Below, piece after piece: positions 15,846-26,280 of a DNA stretch of 64,000 nt (the stretch's first letter is position 1; each line of letters opens with the position of its first letter). Under the pieces are notes generated by a model. That model did no database searches. It had not been told where the DNA came from and saw only the letters and a program-made list of their open reading frames with translations. A program made the translations under genes and the position numbers. The DNA lies in NCBI RefSeq assembly GCF_011761235.1, contig NZ_JAAOYW010000001.1, forward strand, positions 781 to 64,780. Direction: 5' to 3'. This DNA is from Frigoribacterium faeni. Its GTDB lineage: Bacteria; Actinomycetota; Actinomycetes; Actinomycetales; Microbacteriaceae.

Positions 15846-16535
15846 ATGCTCTACTGGTTCCTGAAGACGTTCGTGGCGAGTCCGCTCGTCCTCACCGTGT
15901 TCCGTCCGTGGGTGCGCGGCCTCGAGAACGTGCCCGCGTCGGGCGCGGTGATCTTCGCGAGCAACCACCTGTCGTTCGTCGACTCGATCTTCCTGCCGCT
16001 GGCGCTCGAGCGGCGCATCTCGTTCCTCGCCAAGAGCGACTACTTCACCGGGTCCGGCGTCAAGGGCTGGGCCATGCGCCTGTTCTTCACCGCCACCGGC
16101 CAGCTGTCCATCGACCGGTCCGGCGGCAAGGCCTCGGAGGCGTCGCTCGCGACCGGCCTCTCGGTCCTGCGTCGGGGCGAGCAGCTGGGCATCTACCCCG
16201 AGGGCACGCGCAGCCCCGACGGCAAGCTCTACCGGGGCCGCACGGGCGTCGCGCGGATGATCCTCGAAGGGCACGTGCCGGTCGTCCCGGTCGCCATGAT
16301 CGACACCGAGAAGGTGATGCGGACGGGCACCAAGATCCCGAAGATCCGCCGCGTCGGCGTCGTGTTCGGCGAGCCGCTCGACTTCAGCCGCTTCGAGGGC
16401 ATGGAGGGCGACCGCTTCATCCTCCGCTCGATCACCGACGAGATCATGTACGAGCTCGGCGCCCTCAGCGGCCAGGAGTACTCCGACGTCTACGCCTCCT
16501 CGGTCAAGGAGAAGCGCGTGGGCCTTCCGCGATAG
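15846..16535 (+). CDS. plsC: 1-acyl-sn-glycerol-3-phosphate acyltransferase (PlsC family)
   Basis: 229 residues. Adds the second fatty acid during phosphatidic acid synthesis at the inner face of the membrane. Motif I is SNHLSFVDS (HX4D with LSFV between), motif III is YPEGTRSPDG, and motif II/IV regions LSIDRSGGKAS and VPVVPVAMI are also visible. An N-terminal hydrophobic segment (MLYWFLKTFVASPLVLTVF) anchors the enzyme. ATG with a strong GAGGGAGGG ribosome site. It follows glk by 29 bases and precedes DAHP synthase by 54, each with its own -10-like element. Other PlsC-family acyl acceptors cannot be excluded. Confidence 0.87.
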   Translation: MLYWFLKTFVASPLVLTVFRPWVRGLENVPASGAVIFASNHLSFVDSIFLPLALERRISFLAKSDYFTGSGVKGWAMRLFFTATGQLSIDRSGGKASEASLATGLSVLRRGEQLGIYPEGTRSPDGKLYRGRTGVARMILEGHVPVVPVAMIDTEKVMRTGTKIPKIRRVGVVFGEPLDFSRFEGMEGDRFILRSITDEIMYELGALSGQEYSDVYASSVKEKRVGLPR

Positions 16536-16538
16536 GCT
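16533..16538 (+). promoter_or_regulatory. -10-like TAGGCT overlapping the plsC stop codon
   Basis: The plsC stop TAG (16533-16535) begins TAGGCT. The aroG start follows 51 bases later with AAGGAAG as ribosome site. Confidence 0.45.
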
Positions 16539-16589
16539 CGACCGCCGGGATCGATCGGTCCCTGGCCCGCCCGACACGCAAGGAAGACC

Positions 16590-17975
16590 GTGGTCCCCAT
16601 CGCCGAACCGTCCGCAGGCGTCGCCCCCGACGCCCCCGCCTCCGACGTGATCGACGGCCTCGACTACTGGCGCACGCTCCCGATCAAGCAGCAGCCTGCC
16701 TGGCCCGACCCCTCGGCCGTCCAGGCCGCGTCGGCCGAGATCGCCGCCCTGCCCCCGCTCGTCTTCGCCGGCGAGGTCGACACGCTGCGCGACCGCCTCG
16801 CGGCCGCCGCCCGCGGCGACGCGTTCCTGCTGCAGGGGGGCGACTGCGCCGAGACCTTCGCCGGGGCGACCGCCGACCAGATCCGCGACCGCGTCAAGAC
16901 GATCCTGCAGATGGCCGTGGTGCTCACGTACGGCGCCTCCGTGCCCGTCATCAAGATGGGGCGCATGGCCGGGCAGTTCGCCAAGCCCCGCTCGAGCGAC
17001 TCCGAGACCCGTGACGGCGTCACCCTCCCGGCGTACCGCGGCGACATCGTCAACGGCTACGACTTCACGCCCGAGTCCCGTCGCGCCGACCCGGCACGAC
17101 TGGTCAAGGGCTACCACACGTCCGCGTCGACCATCAACCTCATCCGGGCCTTCACGCAGGGCGGCTTCGCCGACCTCCGTCAGGTGCACAGCTGGAACCG
17201 CGGCTTCGCCGCCAACCCGGCCAACGCCGCCTACGAGCACCTCGCGAAGGAGATCGACAAGGCCATCCGCTTCATGGAGGCCGCCGGGGCGGACTTCGAC
17301 GAGCTCAAGCGCGTCGAGTTCTACACCAGCCACGAGGGCCTGCTGATGGACTACGAGCGACCGATGACGCGCATCGACTCGCGCACCGGCGACCCGTACG
17401 TCCTCTCCTCGCACTTCGTCTGGATCGGCGAGCGCACGCGCGACCTCGACGGCGCCCACGTCGACTTCCTCTCGCGGGTGCGCAACCCGATCGGCGTCAA
17501 GCTCGGCCCGACGACCACGCCGGACGACATGCTCCGCCTGATCGACGTGCTCGACCCCGAGCGCGAGCCCGGCCGCCTCACCTTCATCACGCGCATGGGC
17601 GCAGGTGCGATCCGCGAGTCGCTCCCGCCGCTGCTCGAGGCGATCAAGGGTGCCGACGCGACGCCGCTCTGGGTCAGCGACCCGATGCACGGCAACGGCC
17701 TCACGACGCCGACGGGCTACAAGACCCGTCGCTTCGAAGAGATCATGGACGAGGTCAAGGGCTTCTTCGAGGCCCACCGCGCGGCGGGCACGCACCCGGG
17801 CGGCATCCACATCGAGCTCACGGGCGACGACGTCACCGAGTGCCTCGGCGGGTCCGAGCACATCGACGAGGCGACCCTGGCCACGCGCTACGAGTCGCTC
17901 TGCGACCCGCGCCTGAACCACATGCAGTCGCTCGAGCTCGCGTTCCTCGTCGCGGAGGAGCTCGCCGCGAACTAG
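16590..17975 (+). CDS. aroG: class II 3-deoxy-7-phosphoheptulonate synthase
   Basis: 461 residues, the length of class II (plant/mycobacterial) DAHP synthase. Joins phosphoenolpyruvate and erythrose 4-phosphate in the first step of the shikimate pathway. Recognisable segments: LDYWRTLPIKQQPAWPD, FLLQGGDCAETFAG (metal-ligand Cys), IKMGRMAGQFAKPRSS, WIGERTRDLDGAHVDF, GVKLGPTTTPDD, WVSDPMHGN and GIHIELTGDDVTECLGG. GTG start with AAGGAAGA upstream. As in mycobacteria it sits beside a pknL-type kinase. Allosteric Trp/Phe control is known for the family but the sites were not traced here. Confidence 0.93.
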   Translation: MVPIAEPSAGVAPDAPASDVIDGLDYWRTLPIKQQPAWPDPSAVQAASAEIAALPPLVFAGEVDTLRDRLAAAARGDAFLLQGGDCAETFAGATADQIRDRVKTILQMAVVLTYGASVPVIKMGRMAGQFAKPRSSDSETRDGVTLPAYRGDIVNGYDFTPESRRADPARLVKGYHTSASTINLIRAFTQGGFADLRQVHSWNRGFAANPANAAYEHLAKEIDKAIRFMEAAGADFDELKRVEFYTSHEGLLMDYERPMTRIDSRTGDPYVLSSHFVWIGERTRDLDGAHVDFLSRVRNPIGVKLGPTTTPDDMLRLIDVLDPEREPGRLTFITRMGAGAIRESLPPLLEAIKGADATPLWVSDPMHGNGLTTPTGYKTRRFEEIMDEVKGFFEAHRAAGTHPGGIHIELTGDDVTECLGGSEHIDEATLATRYESLCDPRLNHMQSLELAFLVAEELAAN

Positions 17976-18011
17976 CCCAGGCCGCGCCTCCCGTCCGAGG
18001 CGCCCCTGCAC

Positions 18012-18055
18012 ACGACGACGGGCCCGCCTCCCTGAGGAGACGGGCCCGTCGTCGT
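18012..18055. terminator. bidirectional terminator between aroG and pknL
   Basis: 15-bp perfect arms ACGACGACGGGCCCG (18012-18026) and its complement (18041-18055), with a CTCC/GGAG extension in the loop, between the converging genes. Confidence 0.8.
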
Positions 18056-18093
18056 CTTGCCGTTGCCGGCACCGGGGGCCGCGGCGCCGCCCG

Positions 18094-20049
<1,956 letters not shown>

Positions 20050-20139
20050 CGAGGCGATCCTACGAGCCGGAGGGCCCGTGGCCCGTGCGGCTCACCGGCG
20101 CGTGTCGAACGCGGCCGCCCGGCCGCCCCGCGGGTCGCG

Positions 20140-21498
20140 TCAGCCCAGGGTGCTGAGCCACGTGCGGGCGGGACCCTCCCACTTGGCGTAGGCCGTCGGG
20201 TGCGCGGAGAGCTGGACGGCCTGGGCGGCGTCCGTCAGCGACATCGAGGCCCAGCCCGCGACGTCGAGCAGGCCGCGCGTCTTGCCGACGTTCGGGTTCG
20301 TGCGGCCGCCGAAGAAGAGCCGCGTCGCGTGGGCGGCGTCGGTGAGCTCCGCGGGCGTGCCCCAGCCCGTGCTGGGGCGCTGCTGGAAGAGGCCGAGGGA
20401 GTCGCGGTCGCCGTGGTGGATGTTCCGCAGGCTGGACTCCTGGGCCGCCGCGGCCAGCGCGACGACGATCGCCTGGTCGCCGACGCCCAGCTCGCGGCCG
20501 ACGCGGATGATGACGCGGGCGTTCTCCTGCTGCTCGGCCGAGAGCGAGGTGCCCGTGGCGAGCGGGGCGGCGGACGTCGACGCCGGGGCCACGGCCGGGG
20601 CCGCCGAGGGCGCGGAGGCGCCGGGGACCACCAGCGTGCGGCCGGCGTAGATGGTGCTCGTCATGCTCAGGCCGTTGGCGGCGAGGAGCGCCTGGACCGT
20701 CGTCCCGGTCTGCTTCGCGATGGACGCGATGGTCTCGCCGCTGCGGATGACGTGGCCCGAGCCGGAGGGCGTCGTCGCCGGGGCGGGCGTCGAGACCGCC
20801 GAGGCCGTCGTGGCGCCGCCGGGCAGCGAGAGCACCTGGCCCGGGTAGATGATGCTCGACCAGCTCAGCCCGTTGGCGGCGAGCAGGGCCGCCGTGCCGA
20901 CGCCGTGCGCGCCCGCGATGGAGCTGAGGGTGTCGCCGCGCGCGATCGTGTAGCTGCCCGCGGCGGCGGCCCGGGGTGCGCTGGCGGCGGGCGCCGGGGT
21001 CGAGGCGGCGAGGCTGAGGGTCTGCCCCGGAAAGATGGTCGACTTCCAGCTGAGGCCGTTCAGGGCGAGGACCGACGCGGTGCTCAGGCCGAACGAGGCG
21101 GCGATGCTCGCCACGGTGTCGCCCGCGACGACCGTGTAGGTCGAGGGCGCCAGCACGGTGGTCGTCGACGCGGCGACGTCGACGGTCGCGGCCTCGGCCT
21201 GCGGTGCCGGCGCCGACTCGGTCGGCGGCAGGGCCACCGGTCGGGGCGCCGTGTGCGGCTTCTTGGCGGGCTGCTGGTCGTGCGCGACCGAGGCGATCGG
21301 CCCCGTCATGCCGAGGCTGAGGGCCATCGACCCGACCAGCATGATCGGGACGGTCTGGAGCATGGAGCGCGCGGCCCGCGAGCGGGCGCTCGCTCCGTCG
21401 TCGAGGGCCGCGCGTCCGAAGGCGGCGCCGGGGAGGCGGGAGGCGCGGGGCGCGGGGGAGGTCCCGTCGGTGTCGCGGTCCGAGATGCTGTCGTTCAT
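20140..21498 (-). CDS. secreted LysM cell-wall protein with lysozyme-like C-terminal domain
   Basis: 452 residues. A basic N-terminus and a hydrophobic segment (about 46-68, SMLQTVPIMLVGSMALSLGM) suggest export with a signal anchor. Three LysM peptidoglycan-binding repeats follow (about 120-163, 182-226, 248-292), each with a GDT/GET turn, NGLS and an FPGQ/YPGQ/YAGR end, separated by Ala/Pro linkers. The C-terminal domain (about 318-452) contains AAAAQESSLRN (E354), GDRDSLGLFQQRPSTGWG and an Ala-rich tail, a lysozyme/transglycosylase-like pattern common in actinobacterial exported proteins. Catalytic activity is inferred, not shown. It lies between pknL and the Rv2175c-like gene, which suggests a link to cell-wall sensing. 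GAGGAT precedes the ATG. Confidence 0.82.
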   Translation of the reverse strand: MNDSISDRDTDGTSPAPRASRLPGAAFGRAALDDGASARSRAARSMLQTVPIMLVGSMALSLGMTGPIASVAHDQQPAKKPHTAPRPVALPPTESAPAPQAEAATVDVAASTTTVLAPSTYTVVAGDTVASIAASFGLSTASVLALNGLSWKSTIFPGQTLSLAASTPAPAASAPRAAAAGSYTIARGDTLSSIAGAHGVGTAALLAANGLSWSSIIYPGQVLSLPGGATTASAVSTPAPATTPSGSGHVIRSGETIASIAKQTGTTVQALLAANGLSMTSTIYAGRTLVVPGASAPSAAPAVAPASTSAAPLATGTSLSAEQQENARVIIRVGRELGVGDQAIVVALAAAAQESSLRNIHHGDRDSLGLFQQRPSTGWGTPAELTDAAHATRLFFGGRTNPNVGKTRGLLDVAGWASMSLTDAAQAVQLSAHPTAYAKWEGPARTWLSTLG

Positions 21499-21675
21499 GA
21501 GGTGATCCTCGGGTCGTGGCGTCCGACACGTCGACAACCTGATCCGCGACGGCGTGTCTCGTGCTGCCACGGTGGCACAGGAGACCACGGGTGTCAATCG
21601 GAGTGGCGCGTGGGACGCATGTGACTCGTGGGACGCGCGGGACGGGGGAGCGACCCCCGCGCGGCCGAGCCGTGG

Positions 21676-21681
21676 CAAGGT
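21676..21681 (+). promoter_or_regulatory. weak -10-like CAAGGT before the Rv2175c-like gene
   Basis: Located exactly six bases before GTG 21688, with no ribosome site. The same arrangement as CAAGCT at 6539. Confidence 0.3.
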
Positions 21682-21687
21682 GGTCCC

Positions 21688-22044
21688 GTGACCGATCTCT
21701 CTCAGCAGCCCTGGTTCGCCGACACCGAGTGGCTGACCGTGCCCGACCTGGTCGAGATGCTCGGCCTCAGCGTGAGCCGTGTCCGCCGCCTCTTCGAGGA
21801 CCACGTCCTCATCTCCACCCGGGTCGACGGCGTGGTCGTCACGCCCGCCGTGTTCCTCGTGGACGGCGAGCCGATGCACGAGCTCCGCGGCACGGCCACC
21901 GTGCTCGCCGACAACGGCTTCACCGACGACGAGGCGCTCGATTGGATGCTCTCCGTCGAGGACAGCCTCGGCACCTCCCCGGTCGAGGCGCTGCTCGCGG
22001 GCCGCAAGGCCGAGGTCAGGCGCGTGGCCCAGAGCCTGCTCTGA
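21688..22044 (+). CDS. Rv2175c-like DNA-binding protein
   Basis: 118 residues. A helix-turn-helix (about 15-45: TVPDLVEMLGLSVSRVRRLFEDH, landmarks only) is followed by a small beta region (STRVDGVVVTPAVFLVDGEP) and a helical C-terminus. This matches Rv2175c of Mycobacterium tuberculosis, a DNA-binding protein reported as a substrate of PknL; the gene lies two genes from pknL here. The N-terminus has Thr and Ser (TDLSQQPWFADTEWLTV) that could be phosphorylated. GTG start with no ribosome site and a weak -10-like element six bases upstream, so it may be leaderless. The 3' end and stop codon are part of a tandem repeat. Confidence 0.83.
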   Translation: MTDLSQQPWFADTEWLTVPDLVEMLGLSVSRVRRLFEDHVLISTRVDGVVVTPAVFLVDGEPMHELRGTATVLADNGFTDDEALDWMLSVEDSLGTSPVEALLAGRKAEVRRVAQSLL

Positions 22045-22097
22045 GCCTCACTGCCCGGAGCCTCACCTGCTCTGCGCCTCACCTGCTCTGAGCCTCG
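22035..22097 (+). repeat. four 15-16-bp imperfect tandem repeats at the end of the Rv2175c-like gene
   Basis: Copies: CCTGCTCTGAGCCTCA (22035-22050, holding the stop TGA 22042-22044), CTGCCCGGAGCCTCA (22051-22065), CCTGCTCTGCGCCTCA (22066-22081) and CCTGCTCTGAGCCTCG (22082-22097). Confidence 0.8.
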
Positions 22098-22141
22098 CCC
22101 CGCCCGGCCCGCCGCCCCGGTCCGCCGCCCCGGGCCGTCGG

Positions 22142-23263
22142 TCAGTAGGTGCGCTTCGTGACCGTCTCGGCGAGCCGGGCCAGCTGGGTGCGCGCGGACG
22201 GTGCCAGGTCGGCCCCGTCGAGGGCCTGCACGGCGTGCTCCACCTGCTCGGCGATCGACCGCTCCACCGCCTCCACGGCTCTGGACTCGCGCAGCGTCGC
22301 CTGCAGGACGCCGATCTGGTCGTCGTCGAGGTCGGGGTCGCCGAGGAGCTCGTCGAGCAGCCGCACGGCACCGGCGGGCAGCGTCCGACGGGCCGTCGCG
22401 ACGAGCACGGTCCGCTTGCCCTCGCGGAGGTCGTCGCCGGCGGGCTTGCCCGTCACCTCGGGGTCGCCGAAGACCCCCAGGAGGTCGTCCCGCAGCTGGT
22501 AGGCGATGCCGAGGGGGAGGCCGAAGCCCCGGAGCGCCTCGAGGTCGTGCTCCGTGCCGCCGGCCATGGCGGCGCCGATGGTCAGGGGAGCCTCGACGCT
22601 GTACTTGGCCGACTTGTAGACGATGACGCGCTGTGCGCGGGGCAGCAGCTCGGCGTCGGGCACGCTGCGCCAGGCGTTCTCCTCGAGGATGTCGAGGTAC
22701 TGGCCGACGGTCACCTCGGTCCGCATGCGGTTGAACTCGCGGCGGGCGGAGCGTGCGGCGGCGCGCGACTCGAGGGAGTCGAAGGCCTCGCTGATCTGCT
22801 CGTCGCTCCAGGCGAGCAGCAGGTCGCCCATGAGCAGCGCCGACGACGTCCCGAAGCCGACGGGGGAGCCGAGCCAGCCGCCGTCCCGGTGCAGGCCCTC
22901 GAAGCGGCGGTGCGCCGCGGGCAGCCCGCGCCGGGTGTCCGAGTTGTCCATGATGTCGTCGTGCACCAGCGCCGCGGCGTGGAAGAACTCGAGGCCGACG
23001 GAGGCGGTCATCACGGCGTCGAGGGAGCGCTGGTCGACGGGGGCGCCGAGCGGGTCGAAGCCCGCGTCGCGGCCGGCCACGGAGCGCCAGCCCCAGTAGC
23101 AGAACAGGGCCCGGAACCGCTTGCCGCCGCGGAGCAGGTCGCTCGAGAACGCGGCGAAGGGGGAGAGGTCGTCGGCGATGCCCCGCAGGGCCGGCCGGCG
23201 GTCGTCGAGGAACCGATCGATGCGCTCTTGAACGACGTCCACTAACCGCGTACTCTCAGCCAC
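22142..23263 (-). CDS. idsA2: polyprenyl diphosphate synthase (IdsA2-like)
   Basis: 373 residues. Condenses isopentenyl diphosphate units into geranylgeranyl or longer diphosphates used for carriers, quinones or carotenoids. First Asp-rich motif HDDIMDNSD (about 101-109), second YQLRDDLLGVFGD (about 256-268); GGKRFR and GDLLLAWSDE are also family signatures. Start GTG 23263 (VAESTRLVDVVQ) is preferred because TAGGCT lies seven bases upstream on the minus strand. A longer frame continues upstream but lacks family similarity. Chain length cannot be read with certainty; residues before the first motif (SVGLEFFHAAALV) have aromatics, which suggests a shorter product. Divergent from the DUF3040 gene. 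Confidence 0.87.
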   Translation of the reverse strand: MAESTRLVDVVQERIDRFLDDRRPALRGIADDLSPFAAFSSDLLRGGKRFRALFCYWGWRSVAGRDAGFDPLGAPVDQRSLDAVMTASVGLEFFHAAALVHDDIMDNSDTRRGLPAAHRRFEGLHRDGGWLGSPVGFGTSSALLMGDLLLAWSDEQISEAFDSLESRAAARSARREFNRMRTEVTVGQYLDILEENAWRSVPDAELLPRAQRVIVYKSAKYSVEAPLTIGAAMAGGTEHDLEALRGFGLPLGIAYQLRDDLLGVFGDPEVTGKPAGDDLREGKRTVLVATARRTLPAGAVRLLDELLGDPDLDDDQIGVLQATLRESRAVEAVERSIAEQVEHAVQALDGADLAPSARTQLARLAETVTKRTY

Positions 23264-23270
23264 GCTGCCT

Positions 23271-23276
23271 AGCCTA
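23271..23276 (-). promoter_or_regulatory. -10-like TAGGCT, leaderless arrangement before idsA2
   Basis: On the minus strand TAGGCT ends seven bases before the GTG at 23263, with no ribosome site between. Confidence 0.5.
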
Positions 23277-23361
23277 GCCACAGCGCACGGGCATACACTC
23301 GCCCGTATCCACACGCGGCGATCCCGAGGCCGCGGGGCCTGTGCTCGAAGGGAACGAAGAG

Positions 23362-23769
23362 ATGCCACTTTCCGAACAGGAGCAACGACTCCTGGAAGAG
23401 ATGGAGCGGAGCCTCTACAGCAACGACTCCGACTTCGTGGCGACGGTGGGCGGTCCTCGCGGGCGGCCGAACTACACCATGGTCGTCATCGGCGTGCTCG
23501 CCGCTCTCGTCGGCATCGCGGTCATCGTCACGGGCGTGATCATCCGCCAGCCCCCGATCGGTCCCCTGGTGGGCGTCGCGGGCTTCGTCCTGCTCGTCGC
23601 CGGCGCCGTGTTCGCGCTGGCCCCGCCCCGTCGTGCCGGCTCGGCGCGCCCCTCGGCCCCCACGGCCGGCGCGTCGCGTCCCTCGGCCGCCCGCCCGGCC
23701 CGCAACGGCTCGATGATGGACCGCCTCAACGACCGGTGGGAACGCCGACAGGACGGCGACCGCTCCTAG
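23362..23769 (+). CDS. DUF3040 membrane protein
   Basis: 135 residues. Begins MPLSEQEQRLLEEMERSLYSNDSDF, the signature of the DUF3040 family, then has two membrane helices (about 38-58 and 63-84) and a basic Ala/Pro/Arg tail ending RLNDRWERRQDGD. The function is unknown. Family members are widespread just upstream of mraZ in actinobacteria, which suggests a role in envelope growth or division, but that is an inference from position. GAAGGGA lies 12 bases before the ATG. A strong terminator follows, so it is not part of the dcw transcript. Confidence 0.85.
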   Translation: MPLSEQEQRLLEEMERSLYSNDSDFVATVGGPRGRPNYTMVVIGVLAALVGIAVIVTGVIIRQPPIGPLVGVAGFVLLVAGAVFALAPPRRAGSARPSAPTAGASRPSAARPARNGSMMDRLNDRWERRQDGDRS

Positions 23770-23793
23770 CGGCCTCCTCCGCACCACGACCTC

Positions 23794-23823
23794 AGGGGTC
23801 GGCCTCCGGGCCGACCCCTTCTT
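23794..23823 (+). terminator. terminator after DUF3040
   Basis: GGGGTCGGCC (23795-23804) pairs with GGCCGACCCC (23809-23818) around a TCCG (UNCG-type) loop, followed by TTCTT. Confidence 0.8.
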
Positions 23824-24142
23824 CGTGCGCCCGGGGGCTCTCCACTTTCCTCCCCACCCGGGTCCCGGCGGGGCTGAGACTCCGCAGATCGTGGTCAGGG
23901 CGCCCGTGGGCACGCCCCGCGCCCCCGTCGGTTCGCCCCGGCGGGGCGCACGCATGCCCGCCGGCGATCCTCCCGTGACCACCGCCTCCACCGTCCTCCA
24001 CCCCCGTGACCCCCGAAGTGGAGCGGATCGGAGGGGTCCCGACGTCGCATCCGACCACGTCGCTCTGTCGTGGTGGGGGATTGTGGAGTAAAGTGGAAGC
24101 ACGTGCCACGACCGGGGTGCGGGGCGAGAGGAGGAGCAGCGC
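23824..24142 (+). promoter_or_regulatory. mraZ upstream region
   Basis: About 320 bases without a supported gene between the DUF3040 terminator and mraZ. The last 75 bases hold the MraZ boxes and the probable promoter; GAGAGGAGGAGC is the mraZ ribosome site. The first 250 bases contain only GC-rich sequence in which I see no clear element. Confidence 0.6.
24074..24098 (+). promoter_or_regulatory. three MraZ boxes overlapping a TAAAGT -10
   Basis: TGGGG (24074-24078), TGGAG (24084-24088) and TGGAA (24094-24098) are TGGRR boxes with 5-base spacers, giving the 10-bp period known for MraZ operators. TAAAGT (24089-24094) between boxes 2 and 3 fits a -10, so bound MraZ would block this promoter. 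Confidence 0.75.
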
Positions 24143-24574
24143 ATGTTCCTCGGCACGTACTCGCCCAAGCTCGACGAGAAGGGCCGCATCATCCTCCCCG
24201 CGAAGTTCCGTGACGAGCTGGCCTCCGGCCTCGTCATGACCCGTGGGCAAGAGCGCTGCGTCTACGTCTTCAGCCAGGCCGAGTTCGAGGACATGCACGC
24301 GCGCATCCGCCAGGCGCCGATCACCAGCAAGGAGGGGCGCGACTACATGCGCCTGTTCCTCTCCGGCGCCAGCGACGACGTCCCCGACAAGCAGAACCGC
24401 GTCACCATCCCGGCGCAGCTCCGCGACTACGCGGGCCTCGGCCGCGAGCTGACGGTCATCGGGGCGGGCAACCGTGCCGAGATCTGGGCCACCGACGCCT
24501 GGAACACCTACTACGAGGCCCAGGAGGCCGCGTTCGCCAACACCACGGAGGAGGTGATCCCCGGGCTCTTCTAG
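24143..24574 (+). CDS. mraZ: transcriptional regulator MraZ
   Basis: 143 residues, standard length. Two SpoVT-AbrB-like halves: [21 protein letters not shown] near the N-terminus and [22 protein letters not shown] in the second half, the conserved DXXXR-type repeat of MraZ (landmarks only). It forms a ring oligomer that binds TGGRR repeats before its own gene; three such boxes are present upstream. First gene of the dcw cluster, with a GAGAGGAGGAGC ribosome site. 101 bases separate it from rsmH. Confidence 0.95.
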   Translation: MFLGTYSPKLDEKGRIILPAKFRDELASGLVMTRGQERCVYVFSQAEFEDMHARIRQAPITSKEGRDYMRLFLSGASDDVPDKQNRVTIPAQLRDYAGLGRELTVIGAGNRAEIWATDAWNTYYEAQEAAFANTTEEVIPGLF

Positions 24575-24675
24575 CTCCTCGGCCCTGACTCCCAGCCGTC
24601 CGCCCTGGCGCACCTTCCCCGGTGCCAGGTCGAGATGGATGGGGATCAGGGCCCGGGATCCAGGCCCGTGTCGCC

Positions 24676-25626
24676 ATGGCAGACCAGATCCACACCCCCG
24701 TCCTCCTCGAGCGCACCCTCGAGCTGCTCGCCCCCGCGATCTCGCGCCCCGGGGCCGTGGCCGTCGACGCCACCCTCGGCATGGGCGGGCACACCGCCGC
24801 GATGCTCGAGCGCTTCCCCGACCTCACCGTCGTGGGGCTCGACCGCGACACCGAGGCCCTCGCCATCGCCGGTGAGCGCCTCCGCCCCTTCGGCGACCGC
24901 GCCCGACTCGTCCACACGCGGTACGACGGCGTGGCCGACGCACTCGACGACCTCGGCATCGACGAGGTGCACGGGGTGCTCTTCGACCTCGGGGTCTCGT
25001 CCCTGCAGCTCGACCGGGTCGAGCGCGGCTTCTCGTACTCGAAGGACGCGCCGCTCGACATGCGGATGGACCCGACGTCCCCGGTCACGGCGGAGACGAT
25101 CCTGGCCGAGTACCCCGAGTCCGAGCTGCGTCGCATCTTCTACCAGTACGGAGAAGAGAAGCTCAGCCCGCGCTACGCGCGCCGGATCGTCGAGCACCGC
25201 ACGGAGGCTCCCCTCCGTCGCAGCGGCGAGCTCGTCGACCTGCTCGTCGCGGCCACCCCGATGGCGCTCCAGCGCGCGGGCCACCCCGCGAAGCGCGTGT
25301 TCCAGGCGCTCCGCATCGAGGTGAACGGCGAGCTGGCGTCGCTCGAGGCCGCCGTCCCCGCGGCCCTCGACCGCATCGCCGTGGAGGGCCGCGTCGTCGT
25401 GCTGGCGTACCAGTCCCTCGAAGACCGCTTCGTCAAGCGAGAGCTGGCCGCCCGCACGACCTCCACCGCCCCCCAGGGCCTCCCCGTCGAGCTGCCCGAG
25501 CACCGACCGGAGTTCCGCCTCCTCGTCCGGGGCGCCGAGCTGGCCTCCGCCGACGAGATCGACCTCAACCCCCGAGCCAAGCCCGTGCGACTGCGCGCAG
25601 CCGAACGAATCCGGAGAACAGCATGA
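24676..25626 (+). CDS. rsmH: 16S rRNA (cytosine1402-N4)-methyltransferase RsmH
   Basis: 316 residues. Methylates N4 of C1402 in 16S rRNA using S-adenosylmethionine. SAM-binding motif [11 protein letters not shown], then [42 protein letters not shown], and the helical insertion with [12 protein letters not shown] are family hallmarks. ATG 24676 ([16 protein letters not shown]) fits the family start; an in-frame GTG at 24622 would add 18 residues without similarity. The stop overlaps the next start (ATGA). Confidence 0.94.
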   Translation: MADQIHTPVLLERTLELLAPAISRPGAVAVDATLGMGGHTAAMLERFPDLTVVGLDRDTEALAIAGERLRPFGDRARLVHTRYDGVADALDDLGIDEVHGVLFDLGVSSLQLDRVERGFSYSKDAPLDMRMDPTSPVTAETILAEYPESELRRIFYQYGEEKLSPRYARRIVEHRTEAPLRRSGELVDLLVAATPMALQRAGHPAKRVFQALRIEVNGELASLEAAVPAALDRIAVEGRVVVLAYQSLEDRFVKRELAARTTSTAPQGLPVELPEHRPEFRLLVRGAELASADEIDLNPRAKPVRLRAAERIRRTA

Positions 25627-26207
25627 GCAACGCCGCGATCGACCCGATCCCGCAGCGCCGGCCCTCGGCCGAGCCCCGGCGCGCCCCGGTCGAGATCGTC
25701 ACGAGCCGTGCCCAGCGCCGCGCCCGTCCGAAGATCGCCTACGCCCTCGTCGCCACCGCGGCGCTCTTCGTGCTGCTGCTCACGCAGCTCGCCATCAGCA
25801 TCGCCCTCAGCGACGGCGCCTACACCATCTCCGACCTCCAGGCCGAGAAGACGGAGCTGACCCGCGACCAGCAGAAGTACTCCGAGCAGCTCGACGTGCT
25901 GTCCTCGCCGCAGAACCTCGCGAACAACGCCGAGCAGCTGGGCATGGTCCGCAACTCGAACCCGGTCTACCTCGACCCGACGACCGGCGCGGTCCACGGC
26001 GACCCGGCGCCCGCCGACGGCACCGCCGACGGCACGGACAACCTGATCCCGAACACGCTGCTCGACGGCGTGCCGCTCGCGACCGCCGCGCCCGGCACGG
26101 ACGCCCCGGCCCCCGACTCCGGGGAGGCGGGCGCGGCGACCGCAGGATCGGGCGACACGTCGGTAGCGTCTGACCCTGACCAGCTCGCGGCTCCCCGGAC
26201 CCGCTAG
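25623..26207 (+). CDS. ftsL: FtsL-like cell division protein
   Basis: 194 residues. Cytoplasmic basic N-terminus (about 1-38), one membrane helix (about 39-62, [20 protein letters not shown]), a short coiled coil (about 68-95, [20 protein letters not shown]) and a Pro/Ala-rich tail. Position between rsmH and ftsI and this layout mark the actinobacterial FtsL-type protein that joins FtsB and FtsQ in activating septal synthesis. Sequence conservation in the family is low, so assignment rests on layout and context. Start overlaps rsmH stop by four bases. Confidence 0.8.
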   Translation: MSNAAIDPIPQRRPSAEPRRAPVEIVTSRAQRRARPKIAYALVATAALFVLLLTQLAISIALSDGAYTISDLQAEKTELTRDQQKYSEQLDVLSSPQNLANNAEQLGMVRNSNPVYLDPTTGAVHGDPAPADGTADGTDNLIPNTLLDGVPLATAAPGTDAPAPDSGEAGAATAGSGDTSVASDPDQLAAPRTR

Positions 26208-26280
26208 CGGTGCGCCCCCGCGGCGCACCAGACGACGACAGCGGCCGGTGCCCCACGGCCTGCCGCGGTGAGGACACCCC

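Noticed and set aside
22098-22141. Rho-independent terminator between the Rv2175c-like gene and idsA2
   Set aside because: The region is GC-rich with direct repeats of CCGCCGCCCCGG, but no clean stem could be drawn.
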